Origin: Butyricicoccus pullicaecorum
GTDB lineage: Bacteria; Bacillota; Clostridia; Oscillospirales; Butyricicoccaceae
Length of the DNA stretch: 36,621 nucleotides
Assembly (NCBI GenBank): GCA_021531865.1
Contig: JAFBIW010000019.1
Span: forward strand, 1-36,621
Reading direction: 5' to 3'
Below, piece after piece: positions 25,169 through 33,870 of this stretch. The first letter of the stretch is position 1; the number at the start of each line of letters is the position of its first letter. A model generated the notes under the pieces. The model saw nothing but the letters and a program-made list of their open reading frames with translations, made no database searches and was not told where the DNA came from. A program made the position numbers and the translations under genes.

Positions 25169-26035
25169 TTAGTGGGCGCCGAACAGGGATTTTGCAAGGC
25201 TGCCGGTCTTGAACAAGGTGTAGCACAGCAGGACCGTATAGCCCATGCAACCCCAGATGGCCGCGGATATGTTGTCGCCGGATGTGGAGATGCCCTCCAC
25301 CAGCACCGCATAGATACCCACGCAGATCATAATGAGGAAGGCCTGGAAGCCCAGGGCCAGCAGGGAGCGAAGGTAGTTCTGCCCCGTGGAGCCCCACTCC
25401 CGGTTTACCATCGTGGCAAAGGGGATGGGTCCTATTGAGGTGACCAAATACACCTCAATCATTCTGCCGTAGATCACCAGGAAGATGCAGATGGAAAGAA
25501 TCTGCGTACACAGCCCCACGAATACACTCTGGAACCACAGCCCCAGCAGGGCGCCCACGCTCCAGTCGGCAAGCTGGGTCTCCAGATTGCCCACCACGCC
25601 GGAGATGTCAATGCCCGCGTCCGAGATGATGACCCCCGCCGACTGGCTGACCACATTCTGCGCCACATCGAACACCGCCATGGCGATGTTCCAGGTGTTA
25701 GTGACGATCAGCACCGCACAGAAGGTCTTGAAAATCCACTTGAAGAAAATCCAGGTGTCGAAGTCGTGGAGATTGTTCTTCTCGATGATGAGCTGGATCA
25801 GCTCGTAGCACATGACGAAGGTGAGGATGATGCCCGCGATGGGGACGATCACCGTCTCCGAAAGGTTGCGGATCATGTTGAAGATGCTGCTGTTCCAGGC
25901 GGCGGGCGTCATGCCGACCTCTCCGGCGATCTCGCCCACCTTTGTATTCAGGGTATCAAACATCCCGGTCAGGTTTGAAATGATACCGTCAATGAGCAGT
26001 TCCTTGAACCACTCCTGGATCATATCCAATATCAA
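25169..26035 (-). CDS. VirB6/TrbL-like conjugation channel protein (CD1112 family)
   Basis: A 288-residue polytopic membrane protein. The N-terminal amphipathic part (FKELLIDGIISNLTGMFDTL) is typical of the family, followed by five or six membrane helices (about 60-82, 95-118, 150-200, 230-252, 262-280). It forms the inner-membrane channel with VirB4 and PrgI. Start is TTG at 26035 with AGGAGG 9 bases ahead; an ATG four codons on is a possible second choice. It follows the SLH protein gene by 69 bases. Confidence 0.9.
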   Translation of the reverse strand: MILDMIQEWFKELLIDGIISNLTGMFDTLNTKVGEIAGEVGMTPAAWNSSIFNMIRNLSETVIVPIAGIILTFVMCYELIQLIIEKNNLHDFDTWIFFKWIFKTFCAVLIVTNTWNIAMAVFDVAQNVVSQSAGVIISDAGIDISGVVGNLETQLADWSVGALLGLWFQSVFVGLCTQILSICIFLVIYGRMIEVYLVTSIGPIPFATMVNREWGSTGQNYLRSLLALGFQAFLIMICVGIYAVLVEGISTSGDNISAAIWGCMGYTVLLCYTLFKTGSLAKSLFGAH

Positions 26036-26104
26036 GGGAGATCACCTCCTTTGCGGGGGCTCCCGCTGCAAAGCGAAAGCCTCCGCCGGATTTGGAATAT
26101 ATGG

Positions 26105-29100
26105 TCATGCTTTCAGCCAAGTTTCCGCATCTTGCATAGATGCCGTATGCCCATTGGCTACCTCCAGAATGTCATAGTAGGCCCAATAACTCTTGGACAC
26201 ATCCGGGAACAGTACCAGCCCACGGGGATGGTCGGCAATATACTCCTGGTCAGCCTCACGCCCCAGCAGGCGGTTGACAATGGTAACGACCTCGGCGCGG
26301 GTGATTTCATCGTCGGCATGGAAAGTGCCGTCACCGTAGCCTACCACCCAGCCATACCGGGCGGCGTCGGCAATGTAACCCGCCGCCCAATGGCCGGGGG
26401 ACACATCCCAAAAGCCGCTGTATTCTTCCATGATGGCCGGATCGCCGTCTCCATAGGTGTCAAAGAACCGCACCGCCATCGCCGTGAACTCTGCACGGGT
26501 GATGGGCTCGTCTCCGTGGAACAGACCGTCGGTGTAGCCCACGGCGATGCCATAGCGGGCCAGATAGGACACATATCCGGCGTACCATGCGTTTATAGGT
26601 ACATCCGGGAAATTGGTTTTTGTGGGGGCGGTGATACGCTCCCCGTTGCGCTGAGCCAGCAGGCGGGCAAAGATGGTGGCCGCCTCGCTCCGGGTCATAT
26701 CCCGGTCCGGCCCAAAGGTGCCGTCGGTGTAGCCCACCACATAGGCCCCGTGATACTCGGACTCCACAACAGCGGGAACCGTCAGCTTACCGTTCTCGTC
26801 GGTTTCCCCGGTTTCCTTCTGGCCCAGGTCGCCCTTGATGATAACAGTCAAGCCTTCCTGGGGCTCACGCTTCTGGTCGGTGACCGTGACGGTGATCCGG
26901 TTATCCTCGTCCATATCGGTGCCATCCGGCAGAGTAACCGTGATGTTGCCGCCCTTGCCGATGGATACTTCCGCATCCTCAATGGGACGCCCGGTTTCGT
27001 GATCCTCCACCTTTACGGTGATGGTCCAGCGGTCGCCATCCTCATCTTCCCAGCCCACGGTAGCATTGCCATCCTCGTTGGTCATGCCGGTGGTGTCGGG
27101 GACGGTAATCTGACCGTTGGCATCGGTGCTATCCTCGCAATAGTTGTCCTGACGATCCGTTACAGCGATAAACATATTTGCCACGGCGCTCTTGTCTTTG
27201 GTGAGCAAAACGGTGATGGTGGTCTGGTCGGTATAGTCCAGCAGCCGCCCGGAAGGAAGCCGGACAGGCAAGGTATGATCCGCATGGAGTGCAACGAAGG
27301 CATTGGCTACGGGGTTTTTGGTATCCGTATCGGTGACAATCACCAGATAGCCCCCCACAACGGCCTCGCCGTGGGTGTCCGTGGTGGCCTGGTTGTAGAT
27401 TTTCTCAATTTCTTCGGTTTCCAGAGTTTCGCCGCAGACTTTACACTCCTTGTGTTTGCTGCCCTCGCTGTCGGTGGTGGGTTCCTGGTCAACGATCCAG
27501 TCGCCGGGCTTGTGTCCGGCGGCATCGGTGTAGTCACCCTTGTAAGTGTCGCCGCAGCGGGAGCAGGTATAGGTGGTGTAGCCCATTTCCGTGCAGGTGG
27601 GGGCGGTAACTTCCTTCTGGTAGTCGTGGCCCAGGGCGTTGACAATCACAGCGCCGCACTTGGTACAGAGCTGGGGCGTGGTGCAGGTAGCCGCCTCGCC
27701 GGGTACATGGCCCGCCGCCGCGTCGCCCTCCAGACGGTGATAGCCGCAGCGGACGCAGCGATACTCGATCAGACCTTCGCCGGTGCAGGTGGAGCCGGTG
27801 ACTTCGGTGCCCCCGTCCCAACTATGGCCCAAGGGGTCGGTGTAGTCGGTGACAAAGGAACTGCCGCAGCCCTCGCAGATATGGAGTGTCTTGCCGCCGC
27901 CCTCACAGGTGGCCGGGGTTACTTTGGCAATATAGTTGTGGGGCAATGCCGCCGTGATGTCCTCAATGTGCCGCTCTCCGCAGACAGCGCACTCCCGCAG
28001 GGTATAACCGGGGCTGGTGCAGGTAGCCGGAACAACGGTAGTGGAGAACTCATGCTCCCCCTTGGGGGTGGTGCTTTCCTGGGCGGTGCCGCACCGCTCA
28101 CAGATCTCCAGCACCTTTCCGAGGGTTTCGCAGGCGGCGTCCCGGATGACAACACTCTGGAACGCATGGCCCAAGGCAGCCTCATAGTCCCGCTTTTCAA
28201 TCTTACCGCAGTCTACGCACAGATAGCGGTCATAGCCTAGGGTCAGGCAGGTGGGGTCCACGCTGTCCAGCAGCGTCCAGTTGTGGTCCTCGCCGCAGGT
28301 ACCGTCACCCTCTGTTTCCTCGGTGCTTTCGTCACGCAGATGGACATAGGCCACGCCGTCCTCCACCATGTCGGTGTTCTGGAATGTGTAAGTGATCTCA
28401 TAGTACACCGCATAGTCTCCGGCCTGGGTGTAATTGGGGGCGCTGGTCAGGGTGCAGCCGTCCGCCGTGTGGCCGTAGCGGATGGCGGTGGTGACACCAG
28501 CCTCGGAGAGATCGGACACGGTGACGGTGTGGGGCTGGCCGTCCACCACGCCGAAATAGTCCGCCACAACAGACTTGGCGGCGGTATAGTTGGTTTCGGC
28601 ATATCCGCAGTCGGCACAGGAATCCATTTCCACAAAGCGGTCATGGGCCAGTTCAGGCCGGATGGCCGTTTCTATGTTGTGCCGCTCCAGGGAGGAGGAA
28701 GTTTCCTTGTAGGTGCCGTAGCAGAACCCACAGTAGTATTCACCGCTGGTAATGGTCACACGATGGTAGCTGCTGTCTGATTGCTCAATGGTCTTTGTTT
28801 CCGGCAATTCCTCAAAGAAGTTGCTGGCGCAGTCGTATAGCCAGTACACATTGTTCTGATAGCAGTAGTCGGTTTTGCTCATATTGGTATTGATTCCGCC
28901 GCAGGTTTCACAAACTGCTTTGGTCCAATGATACCCGGTATAGGTGGCATCCTTACCGGGAACACCGTCCAGGATAGAGCCTTTCCCTTCGCCGCCGATC
29001 ATTGTGCCATCCGAATAGCGGACATTTCGGGTCATAGCCGTCTGTCCATCACGGGTGTATTCGGGAGTGCGGAAGGCTAAAAATGAAGTTGCCTGTCCGC

Positions 29101-29302
29101 ATTCTCCACAGGTGAAAGTTTCATGGGTCACGGTGGCGTTGGCATCCAGCTCGTTGGTTCTGTTGTTGGCCTCTTGCCAATGGTCAGCCGGATCATGGTA
29201 ACTGTTCTGCTGGGCGGCAAAGGCCGAGGGCACCAAACCGACACACAGTACCAGGGAGAGCAATAGCGCCGTAGGGCGTCGAAAACGATTGTTTCTGTTC
29301 AT
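26105..29302 (-). CDS. Secreted SLH-domain surface protein with CxxC repeats
   Basis: A 1065-residue surface protein. A signal peptide (about 1-30, ending in AFAAQ) is followed by about 600 residues with twelve CxxC pairs (such as CGECG, CVDCG, CERCG, CSRCG). Several are in repeats of some 45-50 residues with GH and APTC motifs. Next come Ig/CnaB-like strands (about 640-850, ETDENGKLTVP) and three SLH domains at the end (GYTDGTFGPD, GYTDGLFHGD, GYGDGTFHAD), which bind cell-wall polymers. It sits between the Maff2 gene and virB6 in the conjugation operon, with AGGAGGG ahead of its ATG. It may act as an adhesin between mating cells; that is inference. The CxxC pairs could bind zinc or form disulfides. 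Confidence 0.88.
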   Translation of the reverse strand: MNRNNRFRRPTALLLSLVLCVGLVPSAFAAQQNSYHDPADHWQEANNRTNELDANATVTHETFTCGECGQATSFLAFRTPEYTRDGQTAMTRNVRYSDGTMIGGEGKGSILDGVPGKDATYTGYHWTKAVCETCGGINTNMSKTDYCYQNNVYWLYDCASNFFEELPETKTIEQSDSSYHRVTITSGEYYCGFCYGTYKETSSSLERHNIETAIRPELAHDRFVEMDSCADCGYAETNYTAAKSVVADYFGVVDGQPHTVTVSDLSEAGVTTAIRYGHTADGCTLTSAPNYTQAGDYAVYYEITYTFQNTDMVEDGVAYVHLRDESTEETEGDGTCGEDHNWTLLDSVDPTCLTLGYDRYLCVDCGKIEKRDYEAALGHAFQSVVIRDAACETLGKVLEICERCGTAQESTTPKGEHEFSTTVVPATCTSPGYTLRECAVCGERHIEDITAALPHNYIAKVTPATCEGGGKTLHICEGCGSSFVTDYTDPLGHSWDGGTEVTGSTCTGEGLIEYRCVRCGYHRLEGDAAAGHVPGEAATCTTPQLCTKCGAVIVNALGHDYQKEVTAPTCTEMGYTTYTCSRCGDTYKGDYTDAAGHKPGDWIVDQEPTTDSEGSKHKECKVCGETLETEEIEKIYNQATTDTHGEAVVGGYLVIVTDTDTKNPVANAFVALHADHTLPVRLPSGRLLDYTDQTTITVLLTKDKSAVANMFIAVTDRQDNYCEDSTDANGQITVPDTTGMTNEDGNATVGWEDEDGDRWTITVKVEDHETGRPIEDAEVSIGKGGNITVTLPDGTDMDEDNRITVTVTDQKREPQEGLTVIIKGDLGQKETGETDENGKLTVPAVVESEYHGAYVVGYTDGTFGPDRDMTRSEAATIFARLLAQRNGERITAPTKTNFPDVPINAWYAGYVSYLARYGIAVGYTDGLFHGDEPITRAEFTAMAVRFFDTYGDGDPAIMEEYSGFWDVSPGHWAAGYIADAARYGWVVGYGDGTFHADDEITRAEVVTIVNRLLGREADQEYIADHPRGLVLFPDVSKSYWAYYDILEVANGHTASMQDAETWLKA

Positions 29303-29314
29303 GGAATCCCTCCT

Positions 29315-29536
29315 TTAACCAGCGGTCAGAAGGTTGGAGAGCAGGGGAACCAGCACCATGCCGATGAGGGCAACGCCGCCGCCAGCCATGAGTTGTTTAA
29401 TGCCTTGGCTCTTGGAAGCGGGATTGTCCTGACCATAACCTTCCAGAAGGTTGATACCGCCCCACACGCACAGGCCGCCGCCCAGCGCAATAACCAAAGT
29501 CTGCAAAACCTCAATCGATTTTGCGAAGAAATCCAT
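29315..29536 (-). CDS. Maff2 family small membrane protein (pilin-like, VirB2 position)
   Basis: A 73-residue protein with two membrane helices (about 9-28 and 48-68) joined by a polar loop NLLEGYGQDNPASKSQGIKQ. This is the Maff2 family of Tn1549-type elements, and its size and layout resemble VirB2 pilins. AAAGGAG lies ahead of the ATG, inside the end of the VirD4 gene. It probably forms part of the transfer channel or pilus. Confidence 0.88.
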   Translation of the reverse strand: MDFFAKSIEVLQTLVIALGGGLCVWGGINLLEGYGQDNPASKSQGIKQLMAGGGVALIGMVLVPLLSNLLTAG

Positions 29537-29539
29537 AGG

Positions 29540-31402
29540 TCAATTCTCCTTTCGTTCAGTTGAATTGTCGGGTTGAAGGTCGGTGGCTTTCAATTCGTAC
29601 AGATCGAAAGGCTCGTCCGGCTTCACGATGGCCGACCTGAGTTTCATGTACCGTTCAATGTCAAAGGTATTTTTCTTGTCGGCGTCGGCAAGGTACTTGT
29701 AGCGGGGATGCTTCGTTATATCAAACTTTTCGCTGAAAAACGGCCGTATCCCCCGAAGCTGCAAGATACACTTGCCTCCGTCCATCACCGCGATCTCGTC
29801 CTGGGTCATCAGCTCCTTTCCTAATTTTTGATAGTTGAGGCCGTGGGAAACCTGGCTGCCCCGGTTCTCGGATTGATTGAAGCTGTCGATGGTCTCCTTG
29901 CCCAGCAGCTCCGAGATTTCTTTCAGGGTGGATTTCTCCTTGCCTCCCAAAAACAAGGTGGTGTCGCAGTTGCCCACAATGGTATCTGCGGCGTCCTTGT
30001 AGATGGTCTTTAACTGACTTTGGGACTGCAAAATAATAGAAGCCGAGATTTCCCGGCTTCGGATGGTGGCGATCAGCTTGTCGAAGTTGGGTATCTGTCC
30101 GATGTTGGCGAACTCGTCCAGCAGGCACCGCACATGTACGGGCAGCCTGCCGCCATACACATCGTCCGCCTTGTCGCACAGAAGATTGAACAACTGGCTT
30201 TGCAGCATGGCAATGACGAAGTTGAAGGTGGTGTCCGTATCGCTCATAATGAGGAACAGCGCCGTTTTCCGGTCGCCCAGGGTATCCAGCTCCAGTTCAT
30301 CGTCCGACATGATCTCCCGCAGCTCCGCAATATCGAAGGGGGCAAGGCGGGCACCGCAGCTAATCAGGATGGATTTTAAGGTCTTGCCGGCGGCCAATTT
30401 GAATTTGCGGTACTGCTTCACGGCGAAGTGGTCCGGGTACTCCTTCTCCAGCTTGGCGAACAGAATATCCACGGGCGACTGAAATTCCTCGTCGTCCTCT
30501 CTGGCCTCGGATGCGTTGATGAGCTCAAGCAGCGTGAGGAAGTTTCGCTCCTCCGGCTCCGCCTCGTACCAGATGTGCCCGATCAGAGCGCAGTACAAAA
30601 GCCGCTCGGCCTTCACCCAAAAATCTTCCGAGGATTTTTCCCCGTCGCCTTTGGTGTTGGCGATGATGACATTGACCAATTTGAGGATGTCTTTCTCCGA
30701 CCGGATGTAGGCGAAGGGGTTGTATTTCATGCTCTTTTTGAAGTTGATGGTATTGAGGACCTTGATGCGGTACGGCTCATAGATGACCTTCCCGTGGGCA
30801 TCTCGCATAGGCTTTCCGTTCTCGTCCAGCTTTGGGGCACCCCGGCGCAGCATGGTCCCCACCTCGGACAAAAGCTGCCCTTTGGGATCGGTGACCACAT
30901 AGCTGCTGTGCATCTGCATGAGGGAGGGCTTGACGAAGAAGCGGGTCTTGCCGCTGCCGCTGCCGCCGATGACCAGGATGTTTTTGTTCCGGGCGTACTT
31001 GGGGTTTTTCGGTCGGCTGGACATGGTGAGCTTTTCCGTCTGGGTCAGAGGAATGTTCCAGTCGGGGACCGGATCGACATAGGGGGCAATATCCGCCGCC
31101 GTGCCCCATCGGGCGCTGCCGTACTCAATGCCCTTGCGGTATTTGCGGGCATTTTTCCCTTTGGCGTACACCGCCAGCCGGACGATGACCGCCCCGGCGA
31201 TGCCCACCAGCAGGTCCAGCGGATGCAGGCTGGGCGCCGCATAAGAAAACGCCTCCGTAAAGCCCTGGCTCAAATGCAGGAACTTTTCAGAGGCGTCAAG
31301 GCCGGGCGCAAGGCGCACCGCCTGGCAGAGCTTATCAAAGAGATACACGAACAGCAGATACGGGATGTTGGGAAGCAGTTTCTTTTTCCAGTCAACCGTC
31401 AT
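29540..31402 (-). CDS. VirD4/TraG-type coupling protein (CD1115 family)
   Basis: A 620-residue coupling ATPase that brings the relaxase-DNA complex to the secretion channel. Two N-terminal membrane helices (about 12-30 and 62-80) are followed by Walker A GGSGSGKT (146-153). Later motifs are VVTDPKGQLL, Walker B RCLLDEFANIG (about 420-430) and the conserved IATIRSREISASIILQSQSQ (as IATIRSREI and SASIILQSQSQ). All ATPase motifs are intact. The start ATG overlaps the PcfB stop by four bases, so the two are coupled. Confidence 0.94.
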   Translation of the reverse strand: MTVDWKKKLLPNIPYLLFVYLFDKLCQAVRLAPGLDASEKFLHLSQGFTEAFSYAAPSLHPLDLLVGIAGAVIVRLAVYAKGKNARKYRKGIEYGSARWGTAADIAPYVDPVPDWNIPLTQTEKLTMSSRPKNPKYARNKNILVIGGSGSGKTRFFVKPSLMQMHSSYVVTDPKGQLLSEVGTMLRRGAPKLDENGKPMRDAHGKVIYEPYRIKVLNTINFKKSMKYNPFAYIRSEKDILKLVNVIIANTKGDGEKSSEDFWVKAERLLYCALIGHIWYEAEPEERNFLTLLELINASEAREDDEEFQSPVDILFAKLEKEYPDHFAVKQYRKFKLAAGKTLKSILISCGARLAPFDIAELREIMSDDELELDTLGDRKTALFLIMSDTDTTFNFVIAMLQSQLFNLLCDKADDVYGGRLPVHVRCLLDEFANIGQIPNFDKLIATIRSREISASIILQSQSQLKTIYKDAADTIVGNCDTTLFLGGKEKSTLKEISELLGKETIDSFNQSENRGSQVSHGLNYQKLGKELMTQDEIAVMDGGKCILQLRGIRPFFSEKFDITKHPRYKYLADADKKNTFDIERYMKLRSAIVKPDEPFDLYELKATDLQPDNSTERKEN

Positions 31403-31887
31403 AATTCTACACCCCGGTCTTTGGTCTTGACCTTCTCCCGCTGGCGGTGCTGGACTTTGGATTGCTGCTTTGCCTGCTCCAGCTCCTTGCGGATAGAAGG
31501 CTTTTTCTCTTTTTCCAGGTTCTTTGCGGAGAACTCCCGGAAGGCCGCTGTGATAACGTCGGCATCCCGGCCCTTGAAGAACACCAGATAGCGGGGTATC
31601 TCGCCGCTCGTGTCTTTTTTCAGAGCAAAGTCAATGCCGTACTTCTTGGCGGTAGCAGAAAAGGCCCGGATGTTCTGGTCGGTGATCTCGATGTTGGAAA
31701 CGCCGGTGTTGTGCTTCATAAGCTGCCGGAGGGTCTGCTTTCCGTGGTGCAGCTTGGTCTTGTGGCCTGTCACTCCTTTCTGCATCTCGTCCAGCACCTT
31801 TTTCATGGCCTGCTGCAGCATCCCGGCGGAGAGCTTGGTGGCCTCCACACAGAGGGCAACGGTGCGCTGGGTGACTTCTTCCTGCAT
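31399..31887 (-). CDS. pcfB: PcfB family conjugation protein (DUF3801)
   Basis: A 162-residue protein. The family core runs through TKLSAGMLQQAMKKVLDEMQ, HHGKQTLRQLMKHNTGVSNI and YLVFFKGRDADVITAAF. PcfB-type proteins work with the coupling protein VirD4/PcfC to recruit the relaxosome. The C-terminus has KKPSIRKELEQAKQQ, the tail also seen in two proteins of the ArdA block. AAAGGAG precedes the ATG. Confidence 0.88.
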   Translation of the reverse strand: MQEEVTQRTVALCVEATKLSAGMLQQAMKKVLDEMQKGVTGHKTKLHHGKQTLRQLMKHNTGVSNIEITDQNIRAFSATAKKYGIDFALKKDTSGEIPRYLVFFKGRDADVITAAFREFSAKNLEKEKKPSIRKELEQAKQQSKVQHRQREKVKTKDRGVEL

Positions 31888-31893
31888 AAGTCA

Positions 31894-32787
31894 TCATCTC
31901 CTTTCTCCGCTGCCGTACAGATCGTGGTTCACCAGGGACGCATAGTAGCTGTCGATGGTGGCCGGAGCGTTATACAGGGCAGCCAGCAGGTATTTCTTGA
32001 TGTTGCGGACATAGGTGGTGTTGTCCCGCATACGGTCCAGCACATACTCGATGTGGGAACTGTTCAGCTTCAGGAACCGGGATTTGACCACCTCCGCCGG
32101 ATAGTCGTCCCCGGCAATGCGGATCGTCTCCCTGTGGGAACAGACGGTATCCACCATGAGCTCCACCAACTCATTCAGCATATCCCGATCCAGCCGGTCA
32201 TCCCGGCATAGATAGTCATACTCAATATTCTCTAAAATCAGTTCCCGATAGCTCTCTCGCTCCCGCATCCAGTCCCGTCCGGTCCGGTTGGCCCCTGCGG
32301 GGGTTTGGGGGCTTGATTGGATAGGATTTGATTCTTCCGTATTTGATGAATCAGTATTTTGTTTTTCAGGATTTCTTTTCTCTTTATTTAATTGCGGCCG
32401 GTTTTCCAGACATGGGTTATCCATATCCGGGTTTTCCGTATCTGGACAAGCCGTATCTGGCTCGTCCTCACACGGCTGGCCCGTGTCCGGGGGATGGGGC
32501 GTCTCGTAGATGACATACTCCACATCCACGATCTTGCCCTTGCTGTCCCGGAGCCGATTGCGGACTATGTAACCGGCTCGTTCCAGCTCCTTCAGGGCTG
32601 ATCCGATGCTGTCCGTGCCTTCCTTGCAGATTTTTGCCAGGCCTCTGGTGGTGTAGTTCCAGTCCTCCGGCAAGGACAGCATCATGGAGAGCAACCCTTT
32701 GGATTTCAGCGACAGCCCCACGTTGCGCAGGTGGTGGTTGGACATCACCGTGTAGTCGCGGGTTTTCTCAATGCGAAATACCGCCAT
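31894..32787 (-). CDS. Replication initiator RepA-like protein with DUF6017
   Basis: A 297-residue DNA-binding protein. The N-terminal domain (FRIEKTRDYTVMSNHHLRN, LSLKSKGLLSMMLSLPEDWN, then a winged helix GLAKICKEGTDSIGSALKEL) matches the RepA N-terminal family of plasmids and elements. The C-terminal region (about 180-290: YRELILENIEYDYLCRDDR to YVRNIKKYLLAALYNAP) matches DUF6017. The linker is Asn/Pro-rich. The ATG at 32787 has AAAGGAGGTGA upstream. It heads the conjugation operon and should start replication of the excised element. No clear promoter was found upstream. Confidence 0.85.
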   Translation of the reverse strand: MAVFRIEKTRDYTVMSNHHLRNVGLSLKSKGLLSMMLSLPEDWNYTTRGLAKICKEGTDSIGSALKELERAGYIVRNRLRDSKGKIVDVEYVIYETPHPPDTGQPCEDEPDTACPDTENPDMDNPCLENRPQLNKEKRNPEKQNTDSSNTEESNPIQSSPQTPAGANRTGRDWMRERESYRELILENIEYDYLCRDDRLDRDMLNELVELMVDTVCSHRETIRIAGDDYPAEVVKSRFLKLNSSHIEYVLDRMRDNTTYVRNIKKYLLAALYNAPATIDSYYASLVNHDLYGSGERR

Positions 32788-32879
32788 GGTATCACCTCCT
32801 TTCGGCGGTTGGGACAAGTGTTCGTTTTGGGGGAAAAGGCGACCTCTATGCCGCCCGGATACCCCGGAGGGGAAAACCT

Positions 32880-32948
32880 ATGAGCAGTGAACTCTCGGCT
32901 GATTGTGGACGAAAAAGCATGGGATTTCGACTCCTTTTGCGACAATAA
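32880..32948 (+). CDS. Possible 22-residue leader peptide
   Basis: A short frame with a good ribosome site (GGAGGGG at 32866-32872, seven bases ahead of the ATG) encodes MSSELSADCGRKSMGFRLLL and two more residues, then TAA. It lies in the gap between the RepA-like gene and the CBASS promoter. It may be a real small peptide, the stump of a lost gene, or chance. Its end coincides with a tRNA-end-like repeat (32932-32943). Confidence 0.25.
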   Translation: MSSELSADCGRKSMGFRLLLRQ

Positions 32949-33006
32949 AAATCAATCGAGCATAAAAAATGCCATAGGCTTTTAACCTATAGCACTAAAT
33001 AATTGA

Positions 33007-33035
33007 TTGTCTGGATTGGAAAAGCATGGTACAAT
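33007..33035 (+). promoter_or_regulatory. Promoter of the CBASS operon
   Basis: TTGTCT (33007-33012) and an extended -10, TGGTACAAT (33027-33035, core TACAAT 33030-33035), are 17 bases apart. They lie 32 bases ahead of the GTG start of the effector gene. No operator repeat was seen, so the operon may be expressed at a steady low level. Confidence 0.68.
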
Positions 33036-33066
33036 ATTGGAAACATATAATTGGGAGGGGCGCCGC

Positions 33067-33870
33067 GTGAAAAAGGCAATTATCATGATCGTAGCCTTTA
33101 TTGTTTGCTGTATCCTTACATGTTGGGGCGCTGTTCAGCAGGCACCTATAGTGGTATGTTTAGGGGCAATTGCATCGACAATTTTAGGCTCAGTTGTTTC
33201 GATAATCTTTGAAGCAATAGATTTTCATGGGCAAGGATTACATCTTTGGCTACAACATCTTGGCTATTGGAACAAAGAAGTACGATTGTCCATTTCCTAT
33301 CTGTTTCGCATAGAAGTAGATGGAAAGTACTTAATGGTAAAAGGAAACAGACTAAAGCGCCAATACCAGCCTGTCGGTGGTGTGTATAAATACTATCCCG
33401 AAGCAAAACCAGTGTTAGAGAGAATGAAATTCAATCTTGATACTAAAATGGGAAATACAGATGAAACAGACGATCTACGAATTCGCATTAAGGGAAAATA
33501 TCTTCTAACATTTATGGAGTGGTTTATGTCCATGGAAAACCGGGAATATGACCCTCAGCGTGAATTTAAAGAGGAGTTAATAGATACTGGGCTGTTACCT
33601 GCACAATCATTTGAAATCCTTAAATATCGTAAAGTAGGCGTACATAATGACGGCATAAAGTACTCCACATACCTCGCCTGTGATGAATTGTTATATTCTG
33701 ATATATTTGAGTTGGTCTTAACAGCCGATCAGAAACATATTATTCGAGATGCTGTACAAAGGAACCCAGAGATGCTATGTCTTGCTTCCGTTGAGGAACT
33801 CAGATCTCAGTGTTGTAATGGTATTGAAAAAAATCTTGGCACAAATGCAGCATGGATTATAGGAGAATAA
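33067..33870 (+). CDS. cap16: CBASS effector with two membrane helices and a NUDIX domain (Cap16-like)
   Basis: A 267-residue protein. Two N-terminal membrane helices (about 4-22 and 27-49) are followed by a SMODS-associated NUDIX domain: YQPVGGVYKYY (100-110), then the catalytic-box remnant REFKEEL (165-171). This plan is the 2TM-NUDIX effector of CBASS: the NUDIX-like domain would sense the cyclic nucleotide and the membrane helices would act on the inner membrane. The start is GTG at 33067, with GGGAGGGG a few bases upstream; a longer frame from TTG 33007 begins inside the promoter. It is followed by the synthase gene with a one-base overlap. Confidence 0.82.
   Translation: MKKAIIMIVAFIVCCILTCWGAVQQAPIVVCLGAIASTILGSVVSIIFEAIDFHGQGLHLWLQHLGYWNKEVRLSISYLFRIEVDGKYLMVKGNRLKRQYQPVGGVYKYYPEAKPVLERMKFNLDTKMGNTDETDDLRIRIKGKYLLTFMEWFMSMENREYDPQREFKEELIDTGLLPAQSFEILKYRKVGVHNDGIKYSTYLACDELLYSDIFELVLTADQKHIIRDAVQRNPEMLCLASVEELRSQCCNGIEKNLGTNAAWIIGE

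Noticed and set aside
33007-33066. Start of the CBASS effector at TTG 33007
   Set aside because: This position overlaps the -35 box of the promoter and lacks a ribosome site; GTG 33067 has GGGAGGGG just upstream.
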